A stretch of 64,000 nt of DNA from Candidatus Avedoeria danica (GTDB taxonomy: Bacteria; Chloroflexota; Anaerolineae; Epilineales; Epilineaceae). Positions 50,060-58,366 of this stretch are shown piece after piece; the stretch's first letter is position 1; each line of letters starts with the position of its first letter. The translations under genes and the position numbers were made by a program. The notes beneath the pieces were generated by a model. The model was not told where the DNA came from. It worked only from the letters and a program-made list of their open reading frames with translations, and made no database searches. The stretch is taken from contig JADJCV010000004.1 in assembly GCA_016703025.1 (NCBI GenBank), positions 1,429,501-1,493,500 of the forward strand, in the 5' to 3' direction.

Positions 50060-50943
50060 CGGGCGATCGCACCGACGGGGCGCCCTCCGCCAGCGCCGGC
50101 ACCCTCGCCGTCGCGTACCACACCCGCCTCGCGTCCGCCTGGCGGCTCTGGCGCCGGCCGTTCGTGTCGACGGCCGCGGCGGCGATCGCCTACCGGACGC
50201 TGTTCTCGATCGCGCCGCTGCTCGTCCTGGCGATCGTGGTGCTCGGCCGCATCGTCGGAGAGACGACCGCCCATGCGACCGTGCTGGCGTTCGCCTCCGA
50301 CGCGCTCGGCGTGCAGATCACCGGGCCACTGGCGGACGCCGTGTCGTCGTTGCTCGAGGCGATCACCCATCCGGGCGCCCAGCTGCAGGCGACGGTGGTG
50401 GCGACGGCACTCGTCGTGTTCGGCGCATCGGGTGTATTCGACGAGGTTCGTCTCGCCCTCAACCTGCTGTGGTCGGTCGAGGTGCAGCGGGGTCGGCGCG
50501 GTCTGAGAGCCAAGGCGCTGGCGCGGGTCGTCGGCCTCACGCTCGTGCTCGGCGGGGGCGTTCTGGTGGCGATCTCGTTGGCCACGGCCCGTTGGATCGC
50601 CGCGACGGCACGCGCGATCGGCGTGCCGTCGCATTGGGTGCCGGCGGCGGGTCCGCTGGACCGGGCGGTGATCTTCGTGTTGATCACGGTGCTCTTCGCC
50701 TGCGTCTATCGCGGCTTCTCGGACAGCCGCCCGCGCTGGCGCGATGTCTGGGGCGGCGCGCTGATCACGGCGGCGCTGTTCAGCCTGAGCAAGGGGGCGT
50801 TTGCGGCGTATGTGGTGATTGCGGGGGTGGGGTCGGTGTATGGGGCGGCGGGGGCGTTGGTGGTGCTGGTGCTGTGGGTGTATGTGAGCGCTTGGATGAT
50901 GCTGTTCGGGGCGGCTTGGGTGGGGGTGGGGGTGAAGGCGTGA
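50056..50943 (+). CDS. yihY: YihY/BrkB-family inner-membrane protein
   Basis: 295 residues from ATG 50056. Six membrane segments are seen; family marks are 'AAAIAYRTLFSIAPLLVLAI' near the start, 'GASGVFDEVRLALNLLW' in the middle, and 'AFAAYVVIAGVGSVYGAAGA' near the end. These proteins were once named RNase BN; a nuclease role has been withdrawn and the true function is unsettled. It is translationally coupled to the photolyase gene. The last 60 codons are extremely G-rich. Confidence 0.9.
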   Translation: MTGDRTDGAPSASAGTLAVAYHTRLASAWRLWRRPFVSTAAAAIAYRTLFSIAPLLVLAIVVLGRIVGETTAHATVLAFASDALGVQITGPLADAVSSLLEAITHPGAQLQATVVATALVVFGASGVFDEVRLALNLLWSVEVQRGRRGLRAKALARVVGLTLVLGGGVLVAISLATARWIAATARAIGVPSHWVPAAGPLDRAVIFVLITVLFACVYRGFSDSRPRWRDVWGGALITAALFSLSKGAFAAYVVIAGVGSVYGAAGALVVLVLWVYVSAWMMLFGAAWVGVGVKA

Positions 50944-50960
50944 TGCGATTGCTCGGGCTC

Positions 50961-51094
50961 GAGAGGAAGTGCTGAGCCGGCGGGCGGGGATGGTGGGGTT
51001 CGTGCCTGTTGGGTTCGTGCATTTATTTCGCAGGGGCCGCTTGGCCCCTGCACCCCGGCCAGGGGGTGCGGCGCCCCCCTGGACCCCCCGCATC
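50961..51094 (+). repeat. 134-bp inverted repeat, left arm
   Basis: Pairs with 51256-51389 in opposite orientation with only 3 mismatches. It contains two internal hairpins, GCAGGGGCC/GGCCCCTGC (51030-51051) and CCAGGGGG/CCCCCTGG (51059-51082), which make it REP/BIME-like. No transposase or gene is present in or between the arms. Confidence 0.9.
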
Positions 51095-51255
51095 GGAGTG
51101 ACCTGGCACTGGAAGAACGGGGTACCGCAGCCTGATGCGTTCGGGAAAGTCAAAGGGCGACGTGCCCGTGATTCGATGTCTCGTACGTCCGGACATGGAC
51201 ATTGGCTCTAACCTACGCGGCGACGACGATCCTTGGCTTGATTGAAGTGAAACCT
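51095..51255. other. 161-bp spacer between the inverted repeat arms
   Basis: Ordinary-looking DNA with lower GC than the arms. I see no credible gene or RNA in it; reading frames here mostly translate the repeats. Confidence 0.5.
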
Positions 51256-51389
51256 GATGCGGGGGGTCCAGGGGGGCGCCGCACCCCCTGGCCGGGGTGC
51301 AGGGGCCAAGCGGCCCCTGCGAAACAAAAGCACGAACCCAACAGGCACGAACCCCACCATCCCCGCCCGCCGGCTCAACACTTCCTCTC
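51256..51389 (-). repeat. 134-bp inverted repeat, right arm
   Basis: Reverse complement of 50961-51094 with 3 differences. It ends 44 bp from the stop of the minus-strand phosphotransferase-like gene, while the left arm begins 17 bp after the yihY stop. The pair therefore separates two convergent genes and could fold into a long stem in RNA from either side. Confidence 0.9.
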
Positions 51390-51433
51390 CGCCCAAACCA
51401 ACAGACCAACCGTCGAGGCAAGAACCTCGCACA

Positions 51434-54070
51434 TCACCGCTCCAACATCACCCGCCCCTCATCCCCATCCACCGTAATCCGCCCCCCGTCCTTCACCCGC
51501 GCCGTCGCCACCCCCGTGCCGAGCACCGCCGGAATCCCGTACTCCCGCGCCACGATCGAACTGTGGCTGAGCGGCCCGCCGACGTCCGTGACGATGCCGG
51601 CGGCCAGCGCGAACAGCGGCGTCCAGGCGGGGGTCGTGATCTTCGTCACCAGAATGTCGCCGTGGCGCATCGCGTGGAAGTGCTCCGGGCCCAGGATCAC
51701 GCGGGCCGTGCCGGTGACGCGCCCGGGGCTGGCGCCGATCCCCTTGATCGTATCGCCGCCGTCCTGGTGGGAGTGGGCCGGCATGAAGCGCATCAAGTCC
51801 ATCCCCAGGAACGTTGCGCCCCCTTTCAGCGGCAGCGCCACCGGCGGCGTGGCCGTGCGGTTGTGCGCCGCCGTCGCCCGCCGCTTCGCCACCGTGTCGG
51901 CGTGGTCCGCCCCCCGCTGGCCGCTGTCGATCGCCCGCGCCACGTCCTGCAGCTCGTCGACCGTCAGCCAGTAGACGTCGTCGGACGCCGCCACCGCGCC
52001 GGCGGCGACGGCACGCTCGCCGAGGGCGTGCATCATCCGCCGCAGCTGCGGCCAGCCGAGGCCGACGTCCGCCAGCGCGTCCTCGCGCAGCGGCGCGAAC
52101 TGCTGGGCGCCGCCGAGCAGCCACCCGACGAACCGGCCCCGCCGCCCGCGCAGGCGGGATCGCAGCGCGTTCGTCGCCGCCTCGCGCGCAGCCGACGAGG
52201 CCGCTTGGCGGGCGTGGGGGCTGCGCGCATCGCCGGCGACGAAAGACTTCAGCGCTTCCAGGAGCGGCGACGGATCGTCGGCGGCGAGCGGCTTGCTGAA
52301 GTCGAGGTCGTACACCGCGTCGCCGTAGTGCTGGAGATGCGCGGCGAAGAGCGTCGTGAACACGTTCCAGGCGTCGTCCGAGACACCGGGCGGGGTCGGG
52401 CCGTCGAGGGCGGACGCGAGGTCGGCGGCGGACATCGACGTGAGGGCGAACGCGAGGTCAGGATGCTCGTGTGCCCACTGGGCCAGATCGAAGAGCGCCT
52501 TCTCGGCGCGGATCGGCTTGCTGTCGTAGCCGAGGAGGTAGGCAATCGCCGGCGGGTCGCCCTTCCGCTTGGCCAGCTTGTCGTAGAAGTACGCAAAGCA
52601 AGCCTCGCCGATGTAGGCGACGGGCAGGATGCCGGACTGGATCGTCAGGTAGTAGGCCGCCGCGGCGTCCGTGATCCGTGCCGCGCCGGCCAGCAACGCC
52701 GTGGCCGACGCCGCGGCCAGGTCCCGCTCGGCCCACTCGGCGGCGACCGCGCGGTAGCGCGGCAACGCTCTGTCGGCCCACACCGATCGGGCCTGCCGGA
52801 AGTGGTCGATCAGCTGGCCGGGGTGGGTGAGGAAGTGGAAGAGCATCCGGAACGTCTGCGCCGGCGACATCGAGTAGTCGTAGTACGCGAAGCCGTTGAT
52901 CGTCGTGAGGTCGGTGAGCTGCTTCATGACCCGCGCGAGGCCGATCTCCTCCATCAGCGCCGCCATCGCCCGGTTCCAACGCGGCAGCGCCAGCGTCTCG
53001 AAGAGCGGCGAGAGCGGCTCGGGAAGAAGCTCGATCACGCTCGAGCGGGCGTAGCGTCCGGTCGGATTGGGCGTCGTCCAATCCAGCTCGACGATCGGAT
53101 CGGGCAACGCCGTGATCGGCCGCGCCTGGACGACGGCGATGCTTCCGTTGGCGATCGCCCACTCCATATCGACCGGGTGTCCGTACAGCTCCTCGATCTC
53201 GCTGCCAAGCCGCGTAAGCTCGGCGATGTGCGCCGGCGAGAGCGTCGGCGCCGTCCGCAGCGACGCTGACAACGGCACCTCGCGCGTGCCACCGTCCGTG
53301 CGCACCGTCTGCACCACCTTGTCCATCACATCCGCCGATCGGATCGTCCCGGTCGCCTTGTCCACCCGGAACGTGTCCGGCGTGACGTGCCCGCCGACGA
53401 TCGCCTCGCCCAGGCCCCATGCCGCGTTGATGACCACTTCGTCGCGCACCCCCGACATCGGGTTGGCCGTGAACAGGATCCCGGCCACGTCCGCGGGCAC
53501 GAGGCGTTGCACGACGACCGCCAGGTTCACGTCCGCGCCGTCGATGCCTTGCCGCGCCCGGTACCCGATCGCCCGCGCGGTCCAGAGCGACGCCCAGCAG
53601 CGCTTGACGGCCGCGAGGACCGCATCGGCGCCGCACACGTTCAGAAAGCTGTCATGCTGCCCGGCGAACGACAGCTCCGGCAGGTCCTCCGCCGTCGCCG
53701 ACGACCGCACCGCCACCGCCGGCTCGCCCGCCCCGAGCACGGCGTACGCCGCCCCGACGCCCTCGGCGATATCGCGCGGCATGCTTCCCTGCGCGATGAG
53801 CGCTCGGATGAGCGCCGACGCCCGCTCGAGGGACGCCGGATCGTCGATCGACGCCCTGCCCGCCGCCCGCCGGATGACCTCCGAGAGGTGGTTCGCGTCG
53901 ATGAAGCGCCGGTAGGCAGTGGTCGTCACGTGGAAGCCGGGCGGGACGGGGAGGGCGGCGGCGGACAGGCGGGCGAGTGAGGCGCCCTTGCCTCCGACGG
54001 CACCGAGGGATGCGTGGGGGGAGTCCAAGGGCAGGATGAGCGGGATCGCGGTCACCGACGGCGCGGACAT
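51434..54070 (-). CDS. Rifampin phosphotransferase/PEP synthase-like enzyme
   Basis: 878 residues from ATG 54070, behind AGGAG. The N-terminal ATP-grasp domain has 'VGGKGASLARLSAAALPVPP', 'VRSSATAEDLPELSFAGQ' and 'GILFTANPMSG'. A middle domain (about 330-750) has no clear family mark. The C-terminal swivelling His domain carries the phosphohistidine H836 in 'TDVGGPLSHSSIVAREYGIP'. The pyruvate-binding barrel of PEP synthase is absent. This three-part order and size match rifampin phosphotransferase (RPH), which uses ATP to phosphorylate rifamycins. Many relatives of the same layout act on unknown substrates, so drug resistance is not proven. Confidence 0.85.
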   Translation of the reverse strand: MSAPSVTAIPLILPLDSPHASLGAVGGKGASLARLSAAALPVPPGFHVTTTAYRRFIDANHLSEVIRRAAGRASIDDPASLERASALIRALIAQGSMPRDIAEGVGAAYAVLGAGEPAVAVRSSATAEDLPELSFAGQHDSFLNVCGADAVLAAVKRCWASLWTARAIGYRARQGIDGADVNLAVVVQRLVPADVAGILFTANPMSGVRDEVVINAAWGLGEAIVGGHVTPDTFRVDKATGTIRSADVMDKVVQTVRTDGGTREVPLSASLRTAPTLSPAHIAELTRLGSEIEELYGHPVDMEWAIANGSIAVVQARPITALPDPIVELDWTTPNPTGRYARSSVIELLPEPLSPLFETLALPRWNRAMAALMEEIGLARVMKQLTDLTTINGFAYYDYSMSPAQTFRMLFHFLTHPGQLIDHFRQARSVWADRALPRYRAVAAEWAERDLAAASATALLAGAARITDAAAAYYLTIQSGILPVAYIGEACFAYFYDKLAKRKGDPPAIAYLLGYDSKPIRAEKALFDLAQWAHEHPDLAFALTSMSAADLASALDGPTPPGVSDDAWNVFTTLFAAHLQHYGDAVYDLDFSKPLAADDPSPLLEALKSFVAGDARSPHARQAASSAAREAATNALRSRLRGRRGRFVGWLLGGAQQFAPLREDALADVGLGWPQLRRMMHALGERAVAAGAVAASDDVYWLTVDELQDVARAIDSGQRGADHADTVAKRRATAAHNRTATPPVALPLKGGATFLGMDLMRFMPAHSHQDGGDTIKGIGASPGRVTGTARVILGPEHFHAMRHGDILVTKITTPAWTPLFALAAGIVTDVGGPLSHSSIVAREYGIPAVLGTGVATARVKDGGRITVDGDEGRVMLER

Positions 54071-54127
54071 GCACGCTCCTTCGTCTTCGCCGACATTGTG
54101 CGCCGCCCGCGACGCGAGGACCAAAGC

Positions 54128-54160
54128 GCGAGGGGCCGGCGTACTCCGCCGGCCCCTCGC
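54128..54160 (-). terminator. Hairpin downstream of the secreted protein gene
   Basis: Perfect 14-bp arms (GCGAGGGGCCGGCG and complement), 5-nt loop, followed on the minus strand by CTTTGG only. It lies 90 bp after the stop at 54250 and before the phosphotransferase-like gene. It is a likely terminator with a weak T-run. Confidence 0.6.
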
Positions 54161-54249
54161 GACCCCCATGGTGATGGTTCGTGGTGATACCAAGTTGTCC
54201 GCTGTCCGCTGCCGACTTACGGTGCGCGCCGCGGCGGGCGCGCCTTGCC

Positions 54250-56883
54250 TTACGGCACCGGCGGCGGGGGCGGGGGCAGGTTCGTCGGCCCGGGTGGCGG
54301 CGGGCCGCCGGGGGTCGGCGGGTTCGGGCCGGGCGGAATGGCGGTCGGGTTGTAGGGATAGGGCGTCGGGACGGCCGGGCCGCCGGGTTGCCACGGGCCG
54401 TGGTTCGGGACGCCCGGGCAGCCGATGACCGGGCCGGCGAACGCGAACGGGCCGATGATCGGGAAGCCGGGGCTGGCCGCCGACTCGTCGCCCGGGATGT
54501 CGACGCCGAACTGCGTCGCCGTCCGCTCGATCTTCACGACGGCCAGGCCGACGACGTTGCGGGCGATCCGGTTCGCCTCGTCGTAGGTCAGGTGCTCCCA
54601 GTACACGGCGCTGATGACGGCCGAACCCTTGAATCCCTCCGGCAGGATGCCGAGATCGCCTGCGACGTCCAGGTACTCCACCTGCTTCTCGTTCAACTTC
54701 TCGCACAGGCTGTTGATCAGGCCGTTCTGGTCGTAGATGTAGATGATGAAGTCCGTGAACCCCGGCACCGGCACGACGTTGTTGATCGCCAGCTCCGTGG
54801 AGAGGCCGGTCCCGCGAACGTCCTTGAAGAAGCTCGGGATGCCGACCCGACCGACGCCGGAGTAGAGTCCGCCGTAGCCGCTGCCGGTCTGCCAGTCGTA
54901 CGCCCGCTGTTCGGGGAACATGGCATAGCTCATCGCCTCGAGCGCCGCCGTCCGCGTCGCGTCGCCGTACTTCGTGAGCGTCACGACGCCCGTCACGTTC
55001 GGCGCCTGGATGCCGGGCTGGCCGGGCATGAACCAGTCCTGGCTCTCGACGCGCACCGCACCCACCCAGTTGCCGGGCAGCGCGCTGATGACCGGCAGGA
55101 AGAAGCCGGCGCTGCCGCCTGGGCAGATCCAGTCCACCAGCGTGTTGATGATCCCGCCGGAGCGGTCCAGGAAGTAGACCTTCACCTTGGCGTTGTGGAT
55201 CTGGCTCAGGTTCTGCACCTGAACGAGCGCGTCCCAGCCCTGGTACTCCGAGTACGTCAGCGGGCCGTAGGCCACCTGACTGCCGGTCGTGAAGTACGGC
55301 GCGCCCTCGTAGCTGTACTTCAGCTCGGACGGGTTGCCGGTATAGCTCATCAGGACGTCCTGGCCGATGTTGTCCACGACGATGGACACCGGTTGGCTGG
55401 CCCGGACGTAGGCGCTGCCGACGAAGTTCGGGCCGACGCAGCTCGCCGCATCGAACTGGTGGGTCTCGCCCGGCGCCAACGTCGCCACGTCACAGACGCG
55501 CGGGCGGTTGCAGTCGTCCTGCGCCTTGAACCAGATCTCGAGCGACGTGCACTCGTAGCCGCCGTTCTGGATGTAGAGCCAGCTCGTGAAGCCGCCCTCG
55601 TCCGCGTAGATGAGCGGCGCGAAGAACGCGAAGCCGTTGTACACGGGGTCGTACGTGCCGAGCTGTTCGTCGGCGATGCCGGCATAGCCGCCGGTCACGT
55701 TCACGAGCGGGTTCTGGTCGCCCGGGCACTTGCGCACGACCTCGACCGCCAGGCTCGCGCCCGCATAGCGGCGGAAGTCGAAGTTGTACGTCGAAGTCTG
55801 CCAAACGCCGTACGTGTTGAACGCCTGCTTGAAGCGCCGGTAGTTGTCGCAGTTCCCGACGACGTCATGGAACAGCGCCTCGCACAGCAGGTCGGCAAAC
55901 ACGTCGCCGCTCGGGCCGCCGGACGGGTAGGTCCCGATCGCCGGCGCGCTGAACACCATGCCGCTCTTCGATCGCCCCGGCAGCTGCGCGCCGATGAAGT
56001 TCCAGGTGCTGCCCGGCGCGAGAAGCCCGGAGCACTCGACCTTCAGTGGCCCCGTGCACTGCGGCGGGCAGAAGCCCGGCGCGCCCCAGACCATGAGCAG
56101 CGCCTTCGACGGCCACGCCCCGACGTTCTGGGCTTCGATGATCGTGTTGCAGACGTTGTCGTTCGCTTCGTAGTTCAGGATCGGCAGGTGGATCTGGCGG
56201 CCGGTCGGGATCTCGCAGCACGGCGGCGGCGGCACCGGGCCGCCCGGCACGACCGGGGGCGGCGGCGGCACGACCGGCCCGCCGCGCGGCCCGGTCGGTT
56301 GGTAGAACCCAAAGTCGGCGCGGCCGCTGCAACACCACAGGAGCGAGAAGTCCCGCAGCTCGAGGTCGCGCGACGTCGGCGTCGTCGGGACGTACTTCTC
56401 GTCCGCGTGGATGACCTCGACGTGGTAGACCGGTCCGAGCGGCAGGAGCGGGAACCGATAGTACCCGTCCTGGTTCGTGACGGTCTCGCCGATCACCTGC
56501 CCGGTCTGGGCATCCGAAAGCCGCACGACGACGTTCGGCAGCCGCCAGTCGCCGCTGTTCGACTCGTAACGTCCGTTGCGGTTGTTGTCCACGTAGCTGT
56601 TGCCGACAACCTTCAGCGCCGTGCAGCGCGTGAAGTCGTCGTTCGGCGTGTCGCCCTCCGCCGGCCGGACACCCGGCGGCATCTCGGCGCCGCTCGGCCC
56701 GCTCGGGCAGTTCGGCGTCGCCTCAGCCAGCGGCGCGACGACGGCGTCATCCGACGCCACGGCCGACGTGTCCGCGGCGCGAGCGGCGTTGCCGCCCCCC
56801 GTCGCCCCGAACACAAACGATCCAAAGGCGAACGCGGCGATCCCCAACGCTGCAGGTGCAGCGCGTCCCAGTCGCTTGACCAT
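54250..56883 (-). CDS. Secreted SdrD-B-like protein sharing the giant protein's C-terminal module
   Basis: 877 residues from ATG 56883, behind GGAG (spacing 6). A signal peptide (LGIAAFAFGSFVFGATGG) is followed by a prealbumin-like B domain, about 85-175: 'VVGNSYVDNNRNGRYE', 'LPNVVVRLSDAQTGQVIGE' and 'TVTNQDGYYRF', the SdrD-B/CnaB pattern. A Pro-rich linker leads to 'IHLPILN', then a module of about 580 residues that matches 8009-9790 almost end to end, including 'APGFCPPQC.GPLK.EC.G', 'LTYSEYQGWD' and 'KVYFLDRSGGI.NTLVDWIC'. The tail is Pro/Gly-rich. It is probably cell-surface; no enzyme motif was found. Confidence 0.85.
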   Translation of the reverse strand: MVKRLGRAAPAALGIAAFAFGSFVFGATGGGNAARAADTSAVASDDAVVAPLAEATPNCPSGPSGAEMPPGVRPAEGDTPNDDFTRCTALKVVGNSYVDNNRNGRYESNSGDWRLPNVVVRLSDAQTGQVIGETVTNQDGYYRFPLLPLGPVYHVEVIHADEKYVPTTPTSRDLELRDFSLLWCCSGRADFGFYQPTGPRGGPVVPPPPPVVPGGPVPPPPCCEIPTGRQIHLPILNYEANDNVCNTIIEAQNVGAWPSKALLMVWGAPGFCPPQCTGPLKVECSGLLAPGSTWNFIGAQLPGRSKSGMVFSAPAIGTYPSGGPSGDVFADLLCEALFHDVVGNCDNYRRFKQAFNTYGVWQTSTYNFDFRRYAGASLAVEVVRKCPGDQNPLVNVTGGYAGIADEQLGTYDPVYNGFAFFAPLIYADEGGFTSWLYIQNGGYECTSLEIWFKAQDDCNRPRVCDVATLAPGETHQFDAASCVGPNFVGSAYVRASQPVSIVVDNIGQDVLMSYTGNPSELKYSYEGAPYFTTGSQVAYGPLTYSEYQGWDALVQVQNLSQIHNAKVKVYFLDRSGGIINTLVDWICPGGSAGFFLPVISALPGNWVGAVRVESQDWFMPGQPGIQAPNVTGVVTLTKYGDATRTAALEAMSYAMFPEQRAYDWQTGSGYGGLYSGVGRVGIPSFFKDVRGTGLSTELAINNVVPVPGFTDFIIYIYDQNGLINSLCEKLNEKQVEYLDVAGDLGILPEGFKGSAVISAVYWEHLTYDEANRIARNVVGLAVVKIERTATQFGVDIPGDESAASPGFPIIGPFAFAGPVIGCPGVPNHGPWQPGGPAVPTPYPYNPTAIPPGPNPPTPGGPPPPGPTNLPPPPPPVP

Positions 56884-57154
56884 TGCCCACTCCTGATGAT
56901 GCCAAGTACATCGGGTCGACGGTACGCGCGAGACCTCGCGCACATTCGTCGACGGCGGTGGGCAGGCGGCCGACTTCGGGGGGGATAACGACGCCGGCAA
57001 CAGACGTGTTACGCCCGGCTCACCAGGCGCTCACGCAATGCAGCAACCATCCATCCCCGACCCACGCGCATGCGACCATCCACCCACGGAATCCATCGGG
57101 CGCACGATCTGTCGATCCGCCCGCACGGGCCGATGGCGCCGAGCCGGGCATACG
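56884..57154. other. Intergenic region upstream of the SdrD-B-like gene
   Basis: It must hold the promoter of the minus-strand secreted-protein gene. No convincing -35/-10 was found, nor any gene. Confidence 0.4.
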
Positions 57155-57189
57155 AAAAGGCGGGGGCTGCCGAAGCAACCCCCGCCTTT
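57155..57189 (-). terminator. Intrinsic terminator with UUCG tetraloop
   Basis: On the minus strand AAAGGCGGGGGTTGC-TTCG-GCAGCCCCCGCCTTT forms a continuous stem of about 15 bp capped by UUCG and continues TTTTCG. It lies 69 bp after the Tyr/Asn-rich protein gene. Confidence 0.85.
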
Positions 57190-57257
57190 CACGATCCGAT
57201 CATCGACCAGCCATGCGCCGCGCCGCACCCATGCGGTCGGCGGCCGACGCAAGAAGG

Positions 57258-58151
57258 CTAGTAGCGCATCCAGTAGCCCTGCCACTGCCACTGCGACTGG
57301 TAGCACCGGCAGTTGTTGTTGTAGGCGTACCGGCTCTGCCACAGGTAGCCCGGCCGGTAGCTGACGGTCGAGCCGTAGCACTGGTTCGTGTACGTGCGCT
57401 GCGTCGGCACCCACTGCTGGCAACCCTGCTGGTAGGGCAAGTAGTACCACATGCCCTGGCTCTGGTAACAGCTGTTGTTCAGCTGGTTGCCGTTGTAGCC
57501 GTAGAAGTAGGCCAGGTTCGAGCTGATCCAGGGCTGGCGGAGGTAGGCCGCCATGCTGTTGCAGAGGTTGTAGTAGTTGTTGGAGTACTGGCGGTAGACG
57601 TTATAGCTGTTGTAGAACATCGCGCCGGAGTTGTAGCCGTAGGCGCTCCAATTGTCCGGCGAGGCGCCCGCGAGCATCGAAGCGCCGCCGAACCCGGCGT
57701 CGCTCGCCGCGCCCTCGCCCTCGGTCGCGGCGCCGCCCGGGCCGGGCATGCCGATGACCGGGTTGACCGCGCCGTCGGGCAGCGCCGCCATCGTCACCTC
57801 GAAGTCAGGCGACAGCGTGACCTCGCCGCGCTCGATGAGCGTGTTCGAGTCCGCCATCGCGGCGCGGTAGTCGTCCAGGTACGCCTGGCTCACGCCGAGC
57901 GTCTCAGCCGTGACGTCGTCGCGGAGCTGCATCGTGCCGTCTTCGGCGACGTACAGGTACGGCTCCATCCGCTGGACGAGGTCGAGCACGTCGGCCATTT
58001 CGGCCGCGTCGACGATGTGGGCAGCGTCCATGCGCTCGGTCTGCGCCGGGACGCCGGCGGGCGCCATCTGCGCCTGGGCGGTGCCGGCCGCGAATCCAGC
58101 CGTGCCTAGCACGGCGGCCGCGGCGACAAACAACAAGTGGGTCCGGTTCAT
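57258..58151 (-). CDS. Secreted protein with Tyr/Asn/Gln/Trp-rich C-terminal half
   Basis: 297 residues from ATG 58151, behind GGAGG (spacing 9). The signal peptide is 'LLFVAAAAVLGTAGFAAGTA'. Residues about 40-135 are helical and acidic ('VLDLVQRMEPYLYVAEDGTM'). Residues about 165-297 are extremely rich in Tyr, Asn, Gln, Ser and Trp with a few Cys ('NNYYNLCNSMAAY', 'YQSQWQWQGYW'). Such composition is typical of amyloid-like or sticky matrix proteins, but no family is recognised. It has its own extended -10 promoter and a strong terminator, so it is a single-gene unit. Confidence 0.8.
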   Translation of the reverse strand: MNRTHLLFVAAAAVLGTAGFAAGTAQAQMAPAGVPAQTERMDAAHIVDAAEMADVLDLVQRMEPYLYVAEDGTMQLRDDVTAETLGVSQAYLDDYRAAMADSNTLIERGEVTLSPDFEVTMAALPDGAVNPVIGMPGPGGAATEGEGAASDAGFGGASMLAGASPDNWSAYGYNSGAMFYNSYNVYRQYSNNYYNLCNSMAAYLRQPWISSNLAYFYGYNGNQLNNSCYQSQGMWYYLPYQQGCQQWVPTQRTYTNQCYGSTVSYRPGYLWQSRYAYNNNCRCYQSQWQWQGYWMRY

Positions 58152-58264
58152 CAGGTCATACCTCCATCGGAAAACCAGGGTGCCTTTGCGGCGGACGGAC
58201 GGATGGGCAGGAGCTCGACCGATGGTCGATGCCGCCCGTTGAGGCGGCAGACCCGACGCCGGAT

Positions 58265-58273
58265 AGGATAGCA
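58265..58273 (-). promoter_or_regulatory. Extended -10 promoter of the Tyr/Asn-rich protein gene
   Basis: Minus strand TGCTATCCT (58273-58265), the same nine bases as in the tRNA-Asp promoter. A weak -35-like TTCAGG lies 17 bp upstream (58293-58288). The leader would be about 105 bases. Confidence 0.6.
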
Positions 58274-58366
58274 GGATTCGTGCGATCCCTGAAGGACGAA
58301 TGCGGAATCCACGCTTACGGGCGGACGAGACTCCAGCCAACCCGTTCCGGCCCGTCACTCCATCTC

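Noticed and set aside
50961..51477. Small open frames within the inverted repeat
   Set aside because: They translate the repeat in several frames and carry no ribosome site; the same peptide appears on both arms only because the DNA is repeated.
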